Assembly: GCA_964036195.1 (NCBI GenBank)
Contig: OZ038457.1
Span: 1,835,180 to 1,899,179, forward strand
Reading direction: 5' to 3'
From: Sphaerolaimus hirsutus
Lineage: Eukaryota; Nematoda; Chromadorea; Monhysterida; Sphaerolaimidae
DNA length: 64,000 bases
The notes below the pieces were generated by a model. It searched no databases and was not told the origin of the DNA. It was given only the letters and a program-made list of their open reading frames with translations. Positions 45,564-56,904 of this stretch are shown here, piece after piece. How positions within the stretch are numbered: the stretch's first letter is position 1; each line of letters begins with the position of its first letter. Both the position numbers and the translations under genes were made by a program.

Positions 45564-48500
45564 ATGGATTCGATTTATTTGGTGCTATTTCTATCAATTA
45601 TCTCAGTAACGCATGGAATGGAATTTCCAAATAAGATCGTTGGTGAGTCAAAATTGTGTTTCATCTTATTGACCATGGACCGATGTGTTTACGCAGTACG
45701 CATACTAGTTGACCGCCACAACGCTGTCAACTGAAAAATCCATTTTGAACGCAATTCATCATTTGTGATCCTCGTAGACTGCAAACTAATGTTAAAAAGA
45801 TTAATTAGGTTTAGACGTTCCGGTCAACTAAATCTGAAAAGAAAGATGTTTCAGTTGACCGCTTGACGTGGCCAACTAAAAAGTATTATGTAGAGCTACT
45901 CTAGTTGACGGTCGAAATCACCGAAACTGAAAAATCGGTTTTAAACGCGCTTGAGTTGATCGGAATGAGTATTGAGCAATCTACCTACTACTGTTGGCGG
46001 AGACCAACGTTGCTTCAAAAAGTGCAGAAAAGTCCAGTTCAGAAAAAGTGCACCAAAACCACTACCAGTCACTTTTCTAACACCACTTTAAAAAGCGCCA
46101 CAAAATCCCTCTCAACTCTCCACAATAATTTACCAATACCTCAACCCCCCCCCCCCAAATACCCACCCCCCCCCCTAAAAAAGGGCGCCCCACAATCACG
46201 TGCAACAACGGAATGATCACCATAAACGTGCAAACGTCCGATCCCACGAAACCGCCTTCGAGAGTGTTCGCAAAAGGATACCATGATGATGAGAATTGCA
46301 GATTTAAAAACACTTTCAATGCGACCTTCACTTTGGGAGGGTGCTCTATGCACAGGAAGAGAATGGTTTGTGGTGGGATTATTTTGTTTTGGGGCCAGTT
46401 GTTATGCAAATTTGTCAATTTTCATGCAAAGTGTCGAAATTTCAGTGATGAAATCTTTTTTTATTGGAATTTTACATGATATTTGACACTTGACTTTACA
46501 CTTTACAGGGTGAGGGACTGCCCCCTTTAATAAACCCAAGATACTGTAAAATTTAAAATGTCATAGAAAGTGTCAAATGACCAGTAATATAAAATTTGAC
46601 ATTTTACATGACTTTTGACATTCTACATTGTATGACATTCTACATTTTACAGGGCATTGTTAATGACTTTTGTGACTTTGCATGACATTTGAACAGTTTA
46701 TAGGGCATTTTTAATCACTTTTGACACTTAAACAAATGTCAAAATACCCCAACAACCCCCAAACCACCCACACACAGATCAGTCCCCGCGGCATCGAGTA
46801 CAGTCTGATAATCGTGGTACAGATGCACCCACTATTCATCACCAAAGTGGACAGGGCCTACGATGTGCAGTGTTTCTACATGGAAGCGGACAAATTGGTC
46901 ACTCAGGGATTGGATGTTAGGTGAGCCCTGGGGCCGGATCCAATTCCGGATCCGGGCTCGAATTACCCCCTTGAATAAACCCCCCTCGAATTAACCCCTT
47001 AAAAATGGACTACGTTTTAATGTCCAAATACCTATATCCTGTTTGGACACATTTATAACCTGTTATTATACTGTATTTCCTCGATTTACCCCCCCCCCCT
47101 CGAAATACCCCCCCCCCAAATATAGTGTATAGAGAACGTTAATGACAAAAGCTATGGTTTGTGCAAACATAGAACACACGTTAAAAAGAATGACTGTGTT
47201 ATGTTAGAACAGGGTTTATACCATCTACGTACATATATTAGTCTATAGAGTCTTATACATGGTGGTTTTTGTTGCATTTTTCGACGTCTGTGTACGTTAC
47301 AGAGAACAGTTTAGTACTGGCATTTCAAAGAATTTCTGCCGAAATAAAAAAACCCCTCGAAATACCCCCTCGTTTAACCCCCCTCAAAAAATCTCACTCT
47401 GAAAAAATAAACCCCCTGGGGGTATTTCAAGGAAATACGGTACATGTGAAACTGTTTATTCCTGTCTTGTGTTGTTTAAATCATACACGCAGTGCCAAAG
47501 TGACCAGAGCGTACCATATTCCTAAAGTGACCCTTTTTCCACCCAACCCATTTGCAACCAAAATACCGTTAAAACTGAAAAAAGTCTTCAAAAAAATCCA
47601 CTTTTCCCAAAAAATCGCTGTTCACGTGTTTTTTCCGTTGCGGAGAAACGAAACGTTACAACAGAACCACCCCACCCAAGCTCCCCCCAAATCCGCAACC
47701 AACATTCACCCCCCTAGCATGATCACGACGGACTCCACGCTGTCTGACGGGTCGGACATGCCCACGTGCATCTACTCGCTGCACAAGGACAGCGCCGAGG
47801 GCCCCATCGCTAAGTACAGCAACGTGGGCGACCAGGTCTGGCACGTGTGGTCCTGCCCCAGCGGTTAGTACGGGGGGGGGGGGGTTGGGGGGATTGGAGA
47901 TTAGGGGGTTTTGGGGGTTGAAGATTGAGGGGGGGTGTTGGGGGCTTAATAAAAAATAAATGCACAAACAAATACAACTTAAAAAGCAATTTTAACAGCA
48001 AGGTATTTTTCCTTTATTTTTTTGGTGTGAAAGGTTAATCCATAAGTTATTGGTTGGCATGCAGCCAACCAAACAGGTAAATCAGAGAGTTCACCGAGTT
48101 CTTTATACGTTCTCTAATCTTAGCATTTGTCACATTTTCCAGAATCATACGGAATGCTGGTGCACAGTTGCTATGCACGTGATGGCGCCGGGAACACAGC
48201 CCTGGTTCTAGATGAAAGGGGGTTAGTTTACCGTATTTGTTTGAATAGTTCCCCCCTTGAAACCCCCCCCCCCCTGTAAGACGAGTGAGGAAAAAATAAT
48301 TCCTCCCTCGAATAATCCCCCCTTTAAAGATTTGATAAATTTGTTCAACCTAATTTTAATAAAAATGGCACGTTATTGTGTTTATATGGCATGTTTCGGG
48401 AAATGAGTTGATGGACCATGCTTGAAAATTTTGACGAAATAATAATTCCCCCTTGAATAATTCCCCCCTCGAATAGTTCCCCCATCAAAAATGTCTGACG

Positions 48501-51500
48501 AAATAATCCCCCAGGGGGATTATTCAAGCAAATACGGCATCCATTTTCACATCACAGCAGCTTTATAACACACTAGTTTTCGAAAAATTTGGAGAACTCA
48601 TGCGGTATTTCGTTTATTAAATAGTTTGGCACACATCCAATGGAAGGGTCACTCCAATAGAACGACAGTTTTGACACGTTTTTGCATCCACACAAACAAT
48701 AGAAGTGTTGGTTCGAATGAAAAATGTGCAAAAAGTGCTGAAAACTATAAGGAAAGCTTCCAACGTAACGGCACATTGAAACATTTTCTGTCATTATACA
48801 TAGGTAATAAAAGTGTAGTAGTTGTTTGAACTTACTACAAGTTCTAGTAAGGTTCACTCAACTACTACAAAAGGAAGGTAAATATTTTCTCAAAATAACC
48901 ATTTATCTAACAAACCCTCAAAACCTGCACCCCCTCAGTTGCGGCTTGGACCAGTACGTCATGAAAACTCCCGAATACGATGCAGACGTGACCAGAGCCT
49001 TCCAGGAAACTCACGTGTTCAAATTTGCCGACAGAATGAATGTAGATTTCGAGTGTCAAATTAGGTTGTGCATGAAGGCTGACGGAGGTTGCGAGGGAAT
49101 TACGGTAGGCTTTCACAGCAAAAAAATGGGTGTGTGATGCGCGGTGAAGTGTGGTGGTGTCTTCACGTGAGTTTTCAGTGTCCGTGTGAAGACACTTCAC
49201 GGCACCTCCAGACACTTCACGACAGTTCACGAACCATGCAAAGTATGCTGCGATCGTTCGTGAAGTGCGCTTGATGAATTTTGGTAAGTGAAGCGTGTAG
49301 AAGATATTTCACCTTTCACCGTGAAGCGTGTGAAAGCCGCTGTGGAAGCTGTGTCTTCACAGAGGCCGCTTCACCCGCAAGCAGCCCGCATCCACACACC
49401 CCACAAACCTAATTTTTCTGTGTTTGCAGAGTTAGGGTTTTTGAGGCTTAAATTTTGATATTTTGGACAATATGGGTCATATTTAAGGCGTGATAAAGAC
49501 GGCGGTCACATGGTAAATATGTTTGTGACGACACAAGTTCCTTTTTACCAAAAAGTTTGAGCAAATATGAGTGACCATACTGTAAAGGACAGTATTTTAA
49601 AATTAAAATTTAAAAACACCAAAAATGTAAACGGACCTAAAATATCTACAAAAAGTTTTTTAAATCGAAATGAATAGCTTTGGCAAACTGCCAACAACCC
49701 TTTCCAGCCGCCAGTGTGCAATGGGCGAGCAGAACTATTTGACGAAATCGCATCAAACAGCACAGACATTCCAATTGAAGCTATCAGGTTAGTATATTAT
49801 CGCTGTGAATGTATTTTTGAATTTTTGAATTTATATGTATGTGTATTTTTAACTCATAAAGTAAATACCTATATGTAATACAGAAACGCTTGATGCATGA
49901 AACCCCCATTTGAAAGCTACTGCATTTATATACCATCATGCATTCCAACTAAAATTATGCAAAATTCAAAAACTTTAAAATATCGACAAAAAATAGCTGT
50001 GTTCCTCCGCGCCCGAACAAATATTCAAAAATTTCAAATAGATAATAAAAAAATTCAAAATAAAAATTCTAAAAGATTGCAATTTTTAAAGTTTTCATTT
50101 GCCATGAACACTCTCAACCACACTTCAGATCAGACACCAAACCTACCACTGAGCCAGAGCTAACCACTGAGGCAGGAAACAACGAAATCAGCGAGGCGCT
50201 CACATTGGATGAATTATTGCTGACCACTGAACCAAGTGTGGAATTGGCAACGAGCCAAAGTGCAGTGGAAGGGTCTGGGTTTGGTGATGAGGCCAATGAG
50301 ACACAGGTTTGGGAGTACCGTATTTCTCCGTGTAAAGCACCGGGTGCTATACAAAACCGAGACCCTTTCGAGCAACCATTTTTAAAAACTTGTATAACAC
50401 CCGGGTGTTAGGCCAGGTGGTGTTATACACGGAAACGCCTCCAAATCCAGCGGGTAGTACGGCTAGATGTTGGCGCCGCGTTGATATTCAGGCTGCCCTA
50501 CAAAAAAGCCTACATATTTAGGGTTTTTTTGGTTCCCAGCGTGCACTCCGTGCAACAATTCATTGGAAAAATGCACGCCGCGGAATTACTATGAGTGGGG
50601 CGCACCACCCGCAATATTTAAGCAATTCAAATCGGGTGATCTTTTTGAAACCTAGCATAGCACCCCCGGGGTGCTATGCAGCTGTAAGACACCCTGGGTG
50701 TTGTGCACGGGGGGGTCCTTTACACGGAGAAATACGGTAAAGTGTGACTTTGATGGCAGTGCACACAGTGTAAAGTGTCATGTCAATTGTCAAATGCCAT
50801 GAAAAGCGTCAATCTAAGTATTAAAAAAAACATTTTATTTATTACTGAAGTTTGACATTTTGCATGACATTTGACAAATTTGTATGGTAAATAGGTATTT
50901 TACCATTCGACATTTATTTTACAGGTTCATTTCATGTAACACTGCCACCTGGGCCACTTCCAGACCCTGTAAAATGTCAAATGTCATGCAAAGTGTCGAA
51001 GAATGTCAAATCACAGTTAAAAATAAACTGAAAATTTGACACTTTACACGGCATTTTACATCACTTTTGACACTTATGATGGTCGATATTCCATTCAATA
51101 TACTGTCCCAACCCCAAACCCAACATCAACTTTCATTCAAAATACCCACCCCCCCCCCCAGTCGACAGTTGCGGGGGGCCGTCTGTTGGCGGACTTGCCT
51201 CTGCCGCGCATTTTCGACGACGTGTTGGCCGCGTCCAGGCATTTTGTCGAGACCGATGTCAACTCAAACATGCTCGTGTTGGATGATGACAGATTTGACT
51301 TTTTCGCTGGTTGGAGAGGGCTTTTTTGGCAGTTTTTTTGTTGTGTGGGGGATTTTTCGAGGGTTTTGTCGATGGGAAATAAGGAGAAGGGTTTTTTGTG
51401 CAATAGCAGTGTGGGAAGTTGTAGAATAGACATTTATTGGGTATTATACATACACGAATAATAAATAATTGGGCGTATGTAATATGTACACTATAGGGAT

Positions 51501-52622
51501 CGCATGCTATGCATTTATCTGAACAGCCACGGCACTGAATTAATTTGGAAAAAATCATATTTTCAAAACTCCTTAAAAACGATTTTTTTCATCCCGTCCT
51601 AACAAAAAATTCAACCGCACAGAGCCGCGTATAGCACCTCAAAGGAACTTGGACGATCGCCAAGTGGATGAAAAGGGATGGATCTTCAGCAATGGTTAGT
51701 CATTATTGAAAATTAGAAATTTACAGTTTGGATACATTTAATAAAATGTGGGAATCTCCTGTCTCAACCCGCAAAAATGATTATCCAATCCCAACCCCAT
51801 TCAAACCTAACCCACAAAGTAACCCAAGGTAACCCATTGGCAACCCCCTTCGCAGATGATCAAAGCATATCAACAAGCAAACCCGACTCAAACATGGTTC
51901 TGAATGGTAATTACAAGGCAGTGTGCTTGTCACCAGTTGGGTTTTCACTTGTCATTCTGCTACTGGTGACACTTTTGCTGTGCAGTGCCGTGTTTTCTAT
52001 TTGTGCTTTCAGGTCAGTGGGTGATTGCGGGGGATTTGATGTTTTTGGGGGATATTTTGAAGGTTTTTGGTGGGGGATTTGGTGAAAACCCATTCCCCAA
52101 AAAAGTCGAAAAACGGCTTTGGCAGGAAATGTGAATGTCATTTTACTGGGAATTTGACAGTTTACATGAGACTTTTTTCACGTGCTGCTTGAGTGGAACC
52201 TGGGACCACTTACAGACCCTATAAAATGGCCTGTAAAATGTCAAACTTTGTTTTACTGGATGTTTGACATTTTTCATGACTTTCATATCATTTCACATGA
52301 TTTTTGGCTCTTTGCATGACATTTGACATTTTATGTACAGGGCATTTCTGGAGTGCCACCTGGCTTCTGGATGGACCTGACAACCATTTCAAAATCCATT
52401 TCACACCCCAAAAACCCCACAACCCCCAAACCCCCCAGACACCGCCACGACGGAACCCTTCTCCGAGATCTCCTTGCCCGCGGCCGGAGACACATGGAGA
52501 TTCCGTCTCCAATGGTCAGGTCGAATTCCATCGCCAGCAGCTCCACGGACGCCAGCAGCGCCAGCAAGTGGCACAGATGGGCAGATCCTGCCAAGAGGGC
52601 TGATCTGAGATTGGCTTTTTGA
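45564..52622 (+). CDS. cuticlin-type ZP-domain membrane protein, complete 12-exon gene
   Basis: Exons: 45564-45642, 46184-46365, 46778-46920, 47718-47863, 48143-48221, 48939-49104, 49708-49787, 50129-50306, 51162-51309, 51623-51694, 51856-52012 and 52439-52622. All have GT-AG introns, all phases agree, and they sum to 1614 nt, or 537 aa plus stop. Exon 1 is a signal peptide (SIYLVLFLSIISVTHG). A ZP domain spans about residues 30-275, with the family's hallmarks: SPRGIEYS, MHPLFITKVDRAYDVQCFYM, VGDQVWHVWSC, YGMLVHSCY, THVFKFADRM and ECQIRLCMKADGGCEGI, with conserved cysteines. A Thr/Glu-rich stalk follows, then a membrane span at about 454-476 (FSLVILLLVTLLLCSAVF) and a basic, Ser-rich tail. 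ZP proteins of this type polymerise in apical matrix and cuticle of nematodes and arthropods. By analogy this one would be secreted, cleaved before the membrane span, and assembled into cuticle or apical matrix. Introns are loaded with MITEs. Confidence 0.92.
46480..46740. mobile_element. family B palindromic MITEs in ZP-gene intron
   Basis: Two adjacent or duplicated copies with TGACACTTGACTTTACACTT, GACATTCTACATTTTACAGG and TACAGGGCATTGTTAATGAC words between exons 2 and 3. Confidence 0.55.
47069..47442. mobile_element. family A MITE in ZP-gene intron
   Basis: Ends TACTGTATTTCCTCGATTTA and TTTCAAGGAAATACGGTA; the interior retains GTCTATAGAGTCTTATA and AGTACTGGCATTTCAAAG words shared with other copies. 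Confidence 0.8.
48229..48539. mobile_element. family H MITE in ZP-gene intron
   Basis: Starts TACCGTATTTGTTTGAATAG seven bases after the donor boundary of exon 5 and ends ATTATTCAAGCAAATACGGC. It matches 16670-17008, including the internal AAAATGGCACGTTATTGTG word. Confidence 0.75.
49127..49402. mobile_element. TIR MITE in ZP-gene intron
   Basis: Left GGGTGTGTGATGCGCGGTGA and right GCCCGCATCCACACACCCC are inverted repeats; inside are many GTGAAG and CTTCAC words. No clear target duplication. Confidence 0.6.
50316..50739. mobile_element. family C MITE beside a splice donor of the ZP gene
   Basis: Ends TACCGTATTTCTCCGTGTAA and TACACGGAGAAATACGGTA with GCACCGGGTGC-type words inside. It shares both termini with the RT-carrying element at 19498-22771 but lacks the RT gene. 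It begins ten bases after the end of exon 8. Confidence 0.8.
50745..51075. mobile_element. family B palindromic MITEs in ZP-gene intron
   Basis: Two copies: one to about 50955 and one at about 50965-51075 (CAGACCCTGTAAAATGTCAA, ACACTTTACACGGCATTTTA). Confidence 0.55.
52140..52345. mobile_element. family B palindromic MITE in ZP-gene intron
   Basis: CAGACCCTATAAAATGGCCT near the middle, and ACATTTTATGTACAGGGCAT on the right, in the intron before the last exon. Confidence 0.55.
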
Positions 52623-54852
52623 GGGGGGTAGGGGGTTTGGGGGGTAAGCGGTGTATTTTGTGGGGGGTTTATTTTGGAGGGGTTGTATTTGAGCAGGGTT
52701 GGAAGGATGTTGGATGGGAGGGAGTTCATGATTCTTTTGTAATGTATCCGTTGATCTTTTGCAATGAGTTTGATATCGAAATGGGAATTTAAATATGTAC
52801 AATCAAATCCATCTATCATTCCAACTCCAGGTTCCAAATTAAATCAGAACATAGGATGCACTTAGCCCTTAGGCACCCAAAGTGCAACTAAGCACATGAA
52901 ACTGTGCGCTTACTAGCACATTGGATGCCTTACAATTTGACCCCAGGTAGCATTTGCATATTTCAAATCATTGGCATTTGATGAAATGTTTTCAGAACAG
53001 ATTTTCATGTTTATGCAATGCACCTAATCATGGATTACAATGAAAAGAGCTGTTTATGCCACACTCATTGCACATAACAGTTTTTATTTTGCACAGTTGT
53101 TGTTTTGCATATGCAAATGCACTACTGAGGGGTGGGCTAGGGTGCAGTTAACATTTGGTGCATGTGACATTTTTATATTATAAAAGGTCATTTTGCATTG
53201 ACAATTTATGTGTGAGAATTTAGTGCCTATGCAGGATCAGGCTGATTCTGAAACATTCTGATGAAACAGATTCTTACAGGAAACTGAAAATTTGGGCTAG
53301 GTCTTTTTTGAAAGAATGGTTTCATTTTATTACATTTTAGAATTTCATTCCCATAACAAATTATGAAGATGTCATAAAATTACTGTCTTTTATTCAAAAA
53401 TAATTACACAAATTTTCAGTTTCCATAAAAACTCAGTTTACAGAGTGAGCTGGCATGGTACATATGCATTACAGTTTTGTTTCCTGCACTTTCTTGCTAG
53501 AAAGTCAGGCATTTATCCTGTTCAAAAACTTGTTTCTTGAGTTATGATTAGAATTGCACTTATTGTTACAATAAAAAGCTTTACATGATGATTTGTATGA
53601 CATAATTGTATGTAAACAATATCTAGTTAACTATTTGAAAAGATTCAAAAATGCATTTTTCAGTAGAAGGATGTTTATCAATTTTGGGTGTTGAAGTTAC
53701 CAAGATAGAAATAAGCTTTACCTAAGCGATTGTAGATAATATTCAGACAATATGAGTTTTTGATGATGATATCAATTTTCAATGTAGCCCGTGTTGACAT
53801 GCTTAAGTGCTTGATATTTGGTACTATTTTTATGGGAAATGTGCTGTTCAAAACTTTGTACTGTATTTTAATATTCATTATTCAATTTAGCTCTGTAAAA
53901 GTAATTCGTGAAAGTAACTTGCAGTTGTTCCTTTTCTCATTTTTGTCACTTTGAAGACTTTAATTTTTTACTTTATGAGTGGAATATTATGAACTGTAAA
54001 AATAATGTTCTTAAATTTAGCTCTACATAAATAAAAAGTAGTGAATCTCTACGGAGCTTTCAATATGTGCCTTGTTGGCATTGTTTCATTTTTTACAAAC
54101 AAAATTAACATGGTGTCAATTTCCTACATGGACAAGAAAGAAATGTTGTCAGTGATTAGAAAAGTGTGATAAATGGTAAAGAAATCAAGTAAAGTTGGAG
54201 TGGTAAAGTAAACTAAAGAAAAGTTACTATAAAAAGTAAATTCTTATACACATTATGGTAAAGGCGTATCCTTACGCAAGCAGAACAATTTTACCAATTA
54301 AAATACTTGTTACTTGTGACTTTACTTATCACTTGACTTGGCACATTCATTTAGCAACCAGTATCACCTACCACTATTATTTTCACTTTTTTACTTGTGC
54401 AATCACCCCCGAAATAAGGAAAGTTTAATGTTTTCCCATATTTTATTAGAATTGTAGTATGTTTCAGTAGGACACGCCCATTTTCCAGGCTGGGTGCTTA
54501 TGTGGATTTCCTTCACTTTTTTTACTTTTTGATGCTGGTTTTATTGACAATGATTGTGATTGCCACAAAATTGTGGCAGTGATTTATTGCAAATATTTTT
54601 GGCTTTAATTTTCACCTGAACCATAGATTTCCTGATTCATTTGTTCTATTTTATTTTATTTTCAATATCTAAAATGAATATTCATTGTCGTTTCGCACCT
54701 TTTCAAAGGAGAAATTACCTAATAAATTGACAAAACGAGTAAAAACGATCGACATAATTAAAATCTTGAGTGTGAAATATCACCAAAAATTTCTGAATTC
54801 AGAAAGTGTACTCACAGTAGTTACTGAAACCACATTGTGTGTGACATCCAAA
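52623..54852. other. no gene recognised downstream of the ZP gene
   Basis: AT-rich DNA. The first few hundred bases may be 3' untranslated sequence of the ZP gene. No clear TIR element and no convincing exon. Confidence 0.4.
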
Positions 54853-55249
54853 TACCGTGTTTCTTTAAATACAAGGGCGAATCCCCGATAGAAGGGCATC
54901 TCCAAGAGGAGGGAGTTCACAGAAAAATCGAAAGGTGCTCTTCTATTGGCCCTACACACACTAGTTTTCACCGTGACCGATGTGAAAACTGAAATGGCCA
55001 CATGGCCACATCCAGCCTACTCTTTTTGTATGCTATATGTGTTTTAGTTTTAAAAATTTGAAATTTTAACTTTCATTAATTTGAATTCCAATTAAAAGTA
55101 AATAAAATCATTCAACTGTGTTCATTAATTTGCATTTGAAAAAATTTCAGTTTTCACACGAAGTCACGGTGAAAACTAGTGTAGTATATTGTAGTAATTC
55201 AATCAAATACTACACTAGTGTGTGTAGGCACATTGGAATATATACGGTA
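54853..55249. mobile_element. TACCGTG-ended MITE with a nested hairpin element
   Basis: Ends TACCGTGTTTCTTTAAATAC and GGAATATATACGGTA form the outer element. Inside, 54949-55233 is a second element with inverted ends CCTACACACACTAG and CTAGTGTGTGTAGG and internal GTTTTCACCGTGAC/GTCACGGTGAAAAC arms. Confidence 0.65.
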
Positions 55250-55702
55250 GTATATAAGCCAAAGATCATGCAGTGCACACTCATCATACCAGGAAAAAAT
55301 ATTTACACAAAAATATCTGCATTAGTCGTTACAGTTGAACAAACAAACGTGACGTCTGTATGGAAATAATGCAGAGTAAAGTGGTGGCTAAAAATCTATG
55401 ACTGAATAATGAGAAGGAGAACAGTGAAGACGGAATTTAGTGAATTTTTTGACAGAAAATTGTGTGTGTTGTTCAAATTGATAAAAAAAATTTAATTACG
55501 GTATATATTTAAAACCATTTTAAAACTTTGTTGCAACTCTTCTCTCAAAAGCAGTTCAAGCTTTCATGTACTTTCTGTAAATACACAACAAAATGGAAAA
55601 TTATTTTCTGTTATTATCATTGAGTGTGAGTGATAAATCACAGGATATGAACCCTTTAACTACCCAGAAATTTATCAAGGTTGATGATTCATGATGGGGG
55701 AT

Positions 55703-56112
55703 GGTCCGGCCGTACAGTAAACCCGGCCGTAAAGTAGAGGGTGCTACTTTAGGCCGGGCATCATTACGGCAGAGTTGTTTAAAGTACTGAACTTTTTTCA
55801 AAGTAAACGTAAATGTAAAGTATTTTATTTTTAGTCACACCTGAATACAGAAAACGTAAAGTACAAAGTTTCTACTTTTACGGTGTGTAAAAGGTGAGTA
55901 AACGTAAATATCTGTAAATACTTGTTTTCTGTACTGCGTACTTTCAAAAAGTACGGTACCGGTACTGAGTACCGGTATTTTTTCGGGAGGAAACGTAAAC
56001 GTATTTACGCAGCACTCGAGTATACGTATTTATCGAGTAAACGTAAATACGTTTGTACAACTATGCCTTACGGCCAGATTTACTTTACGGCCGGGTTTAC
56101 TTTACGGCCGAG
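55703..56112. mobile_element. CGGCCGTA-ended MITE interrupted by a family E element
   Basis: Outer ends CCGGCCGTACAGTAAACCCG and TTTACTTTACGGCCGAG are inverted. Nested at about 55751-56064 is a family E copy with ends CAGAGTTGTTTAAAGTAC and GTACAACTATG, flanked by CATTACGG and CCTTACGG (7 of 8 matching), an 8-bp hAT-type duplication. Confidence 0.7.
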
Positions 56113-56904
56113 TTCTCGCCTTCATGATGCACAATTTCTTTCATGGAAATCTGAGCAAATGAGTTTCTGTCACTTTCTGTCACTGTGAGGGATGTTTTTG
56201 CAGAAAATAAGGCACTAAATGTCTAGGAGCACTAGGACATTATCACCTTATCAATTCAACTGAATCTTATACCTATCTACATTTCCACAGCTTGCATAAA
56301 ATGCAAGTATAGAAGAATACTTCACATGATTGGTCTGATATGAAAATACTGAGATAGGTAATACCTATATTTTTTCTGCCAATGTAGCAGGGTTTTTTCA
56401 AATTCATCATTTTTCTGGACATATTTCCTCAAAATGTCCTATTCAATAACGCATGGGAAAATTGCTTTCAAATTTTTCAATTCTATCCAAACAAGTTTTG
56501 CAAAATGTTAAATGAAACATTTCTATCAAACCTTTGGGCATATTTAGGTAATATATATATTTGAACGCATCTATACTTAAAAATTTTTGCTAAAAATGTG
56601 TGCTAAAAAATTTGTACACAGCTATGAATTTTTAGTGAACTCGAATAATAAAATCCACTGTCCCAGTAATTTCGGATTAGACCAAGCAAAATATTCACAA
56701 TCGCGTACAGACGAGACAAACAAAAAACTGAAAAACACGTGACGGACGGTAAATACCTTTTTCCCCATTTGATGCACCGCTGTAAAATAATTTCCGTGCA
56801 ATTGTGTATTGATTTTATCTGTTTTACAAGTTGAGCTAGATTTTTTCGTGTTTCCCACTTTTCAGCAGTAAAGTCAGCTGAGAAAACAAATAAATACACC
56901 GGAG
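56113..56904. other. no gene; possible upstream region of the next gene
   Basis: AT-rich DNA. The last 100-200 bases could be promoter and 5' untranslated sequence of the gene starting at 56905. No named element. Confidence 0.3.
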
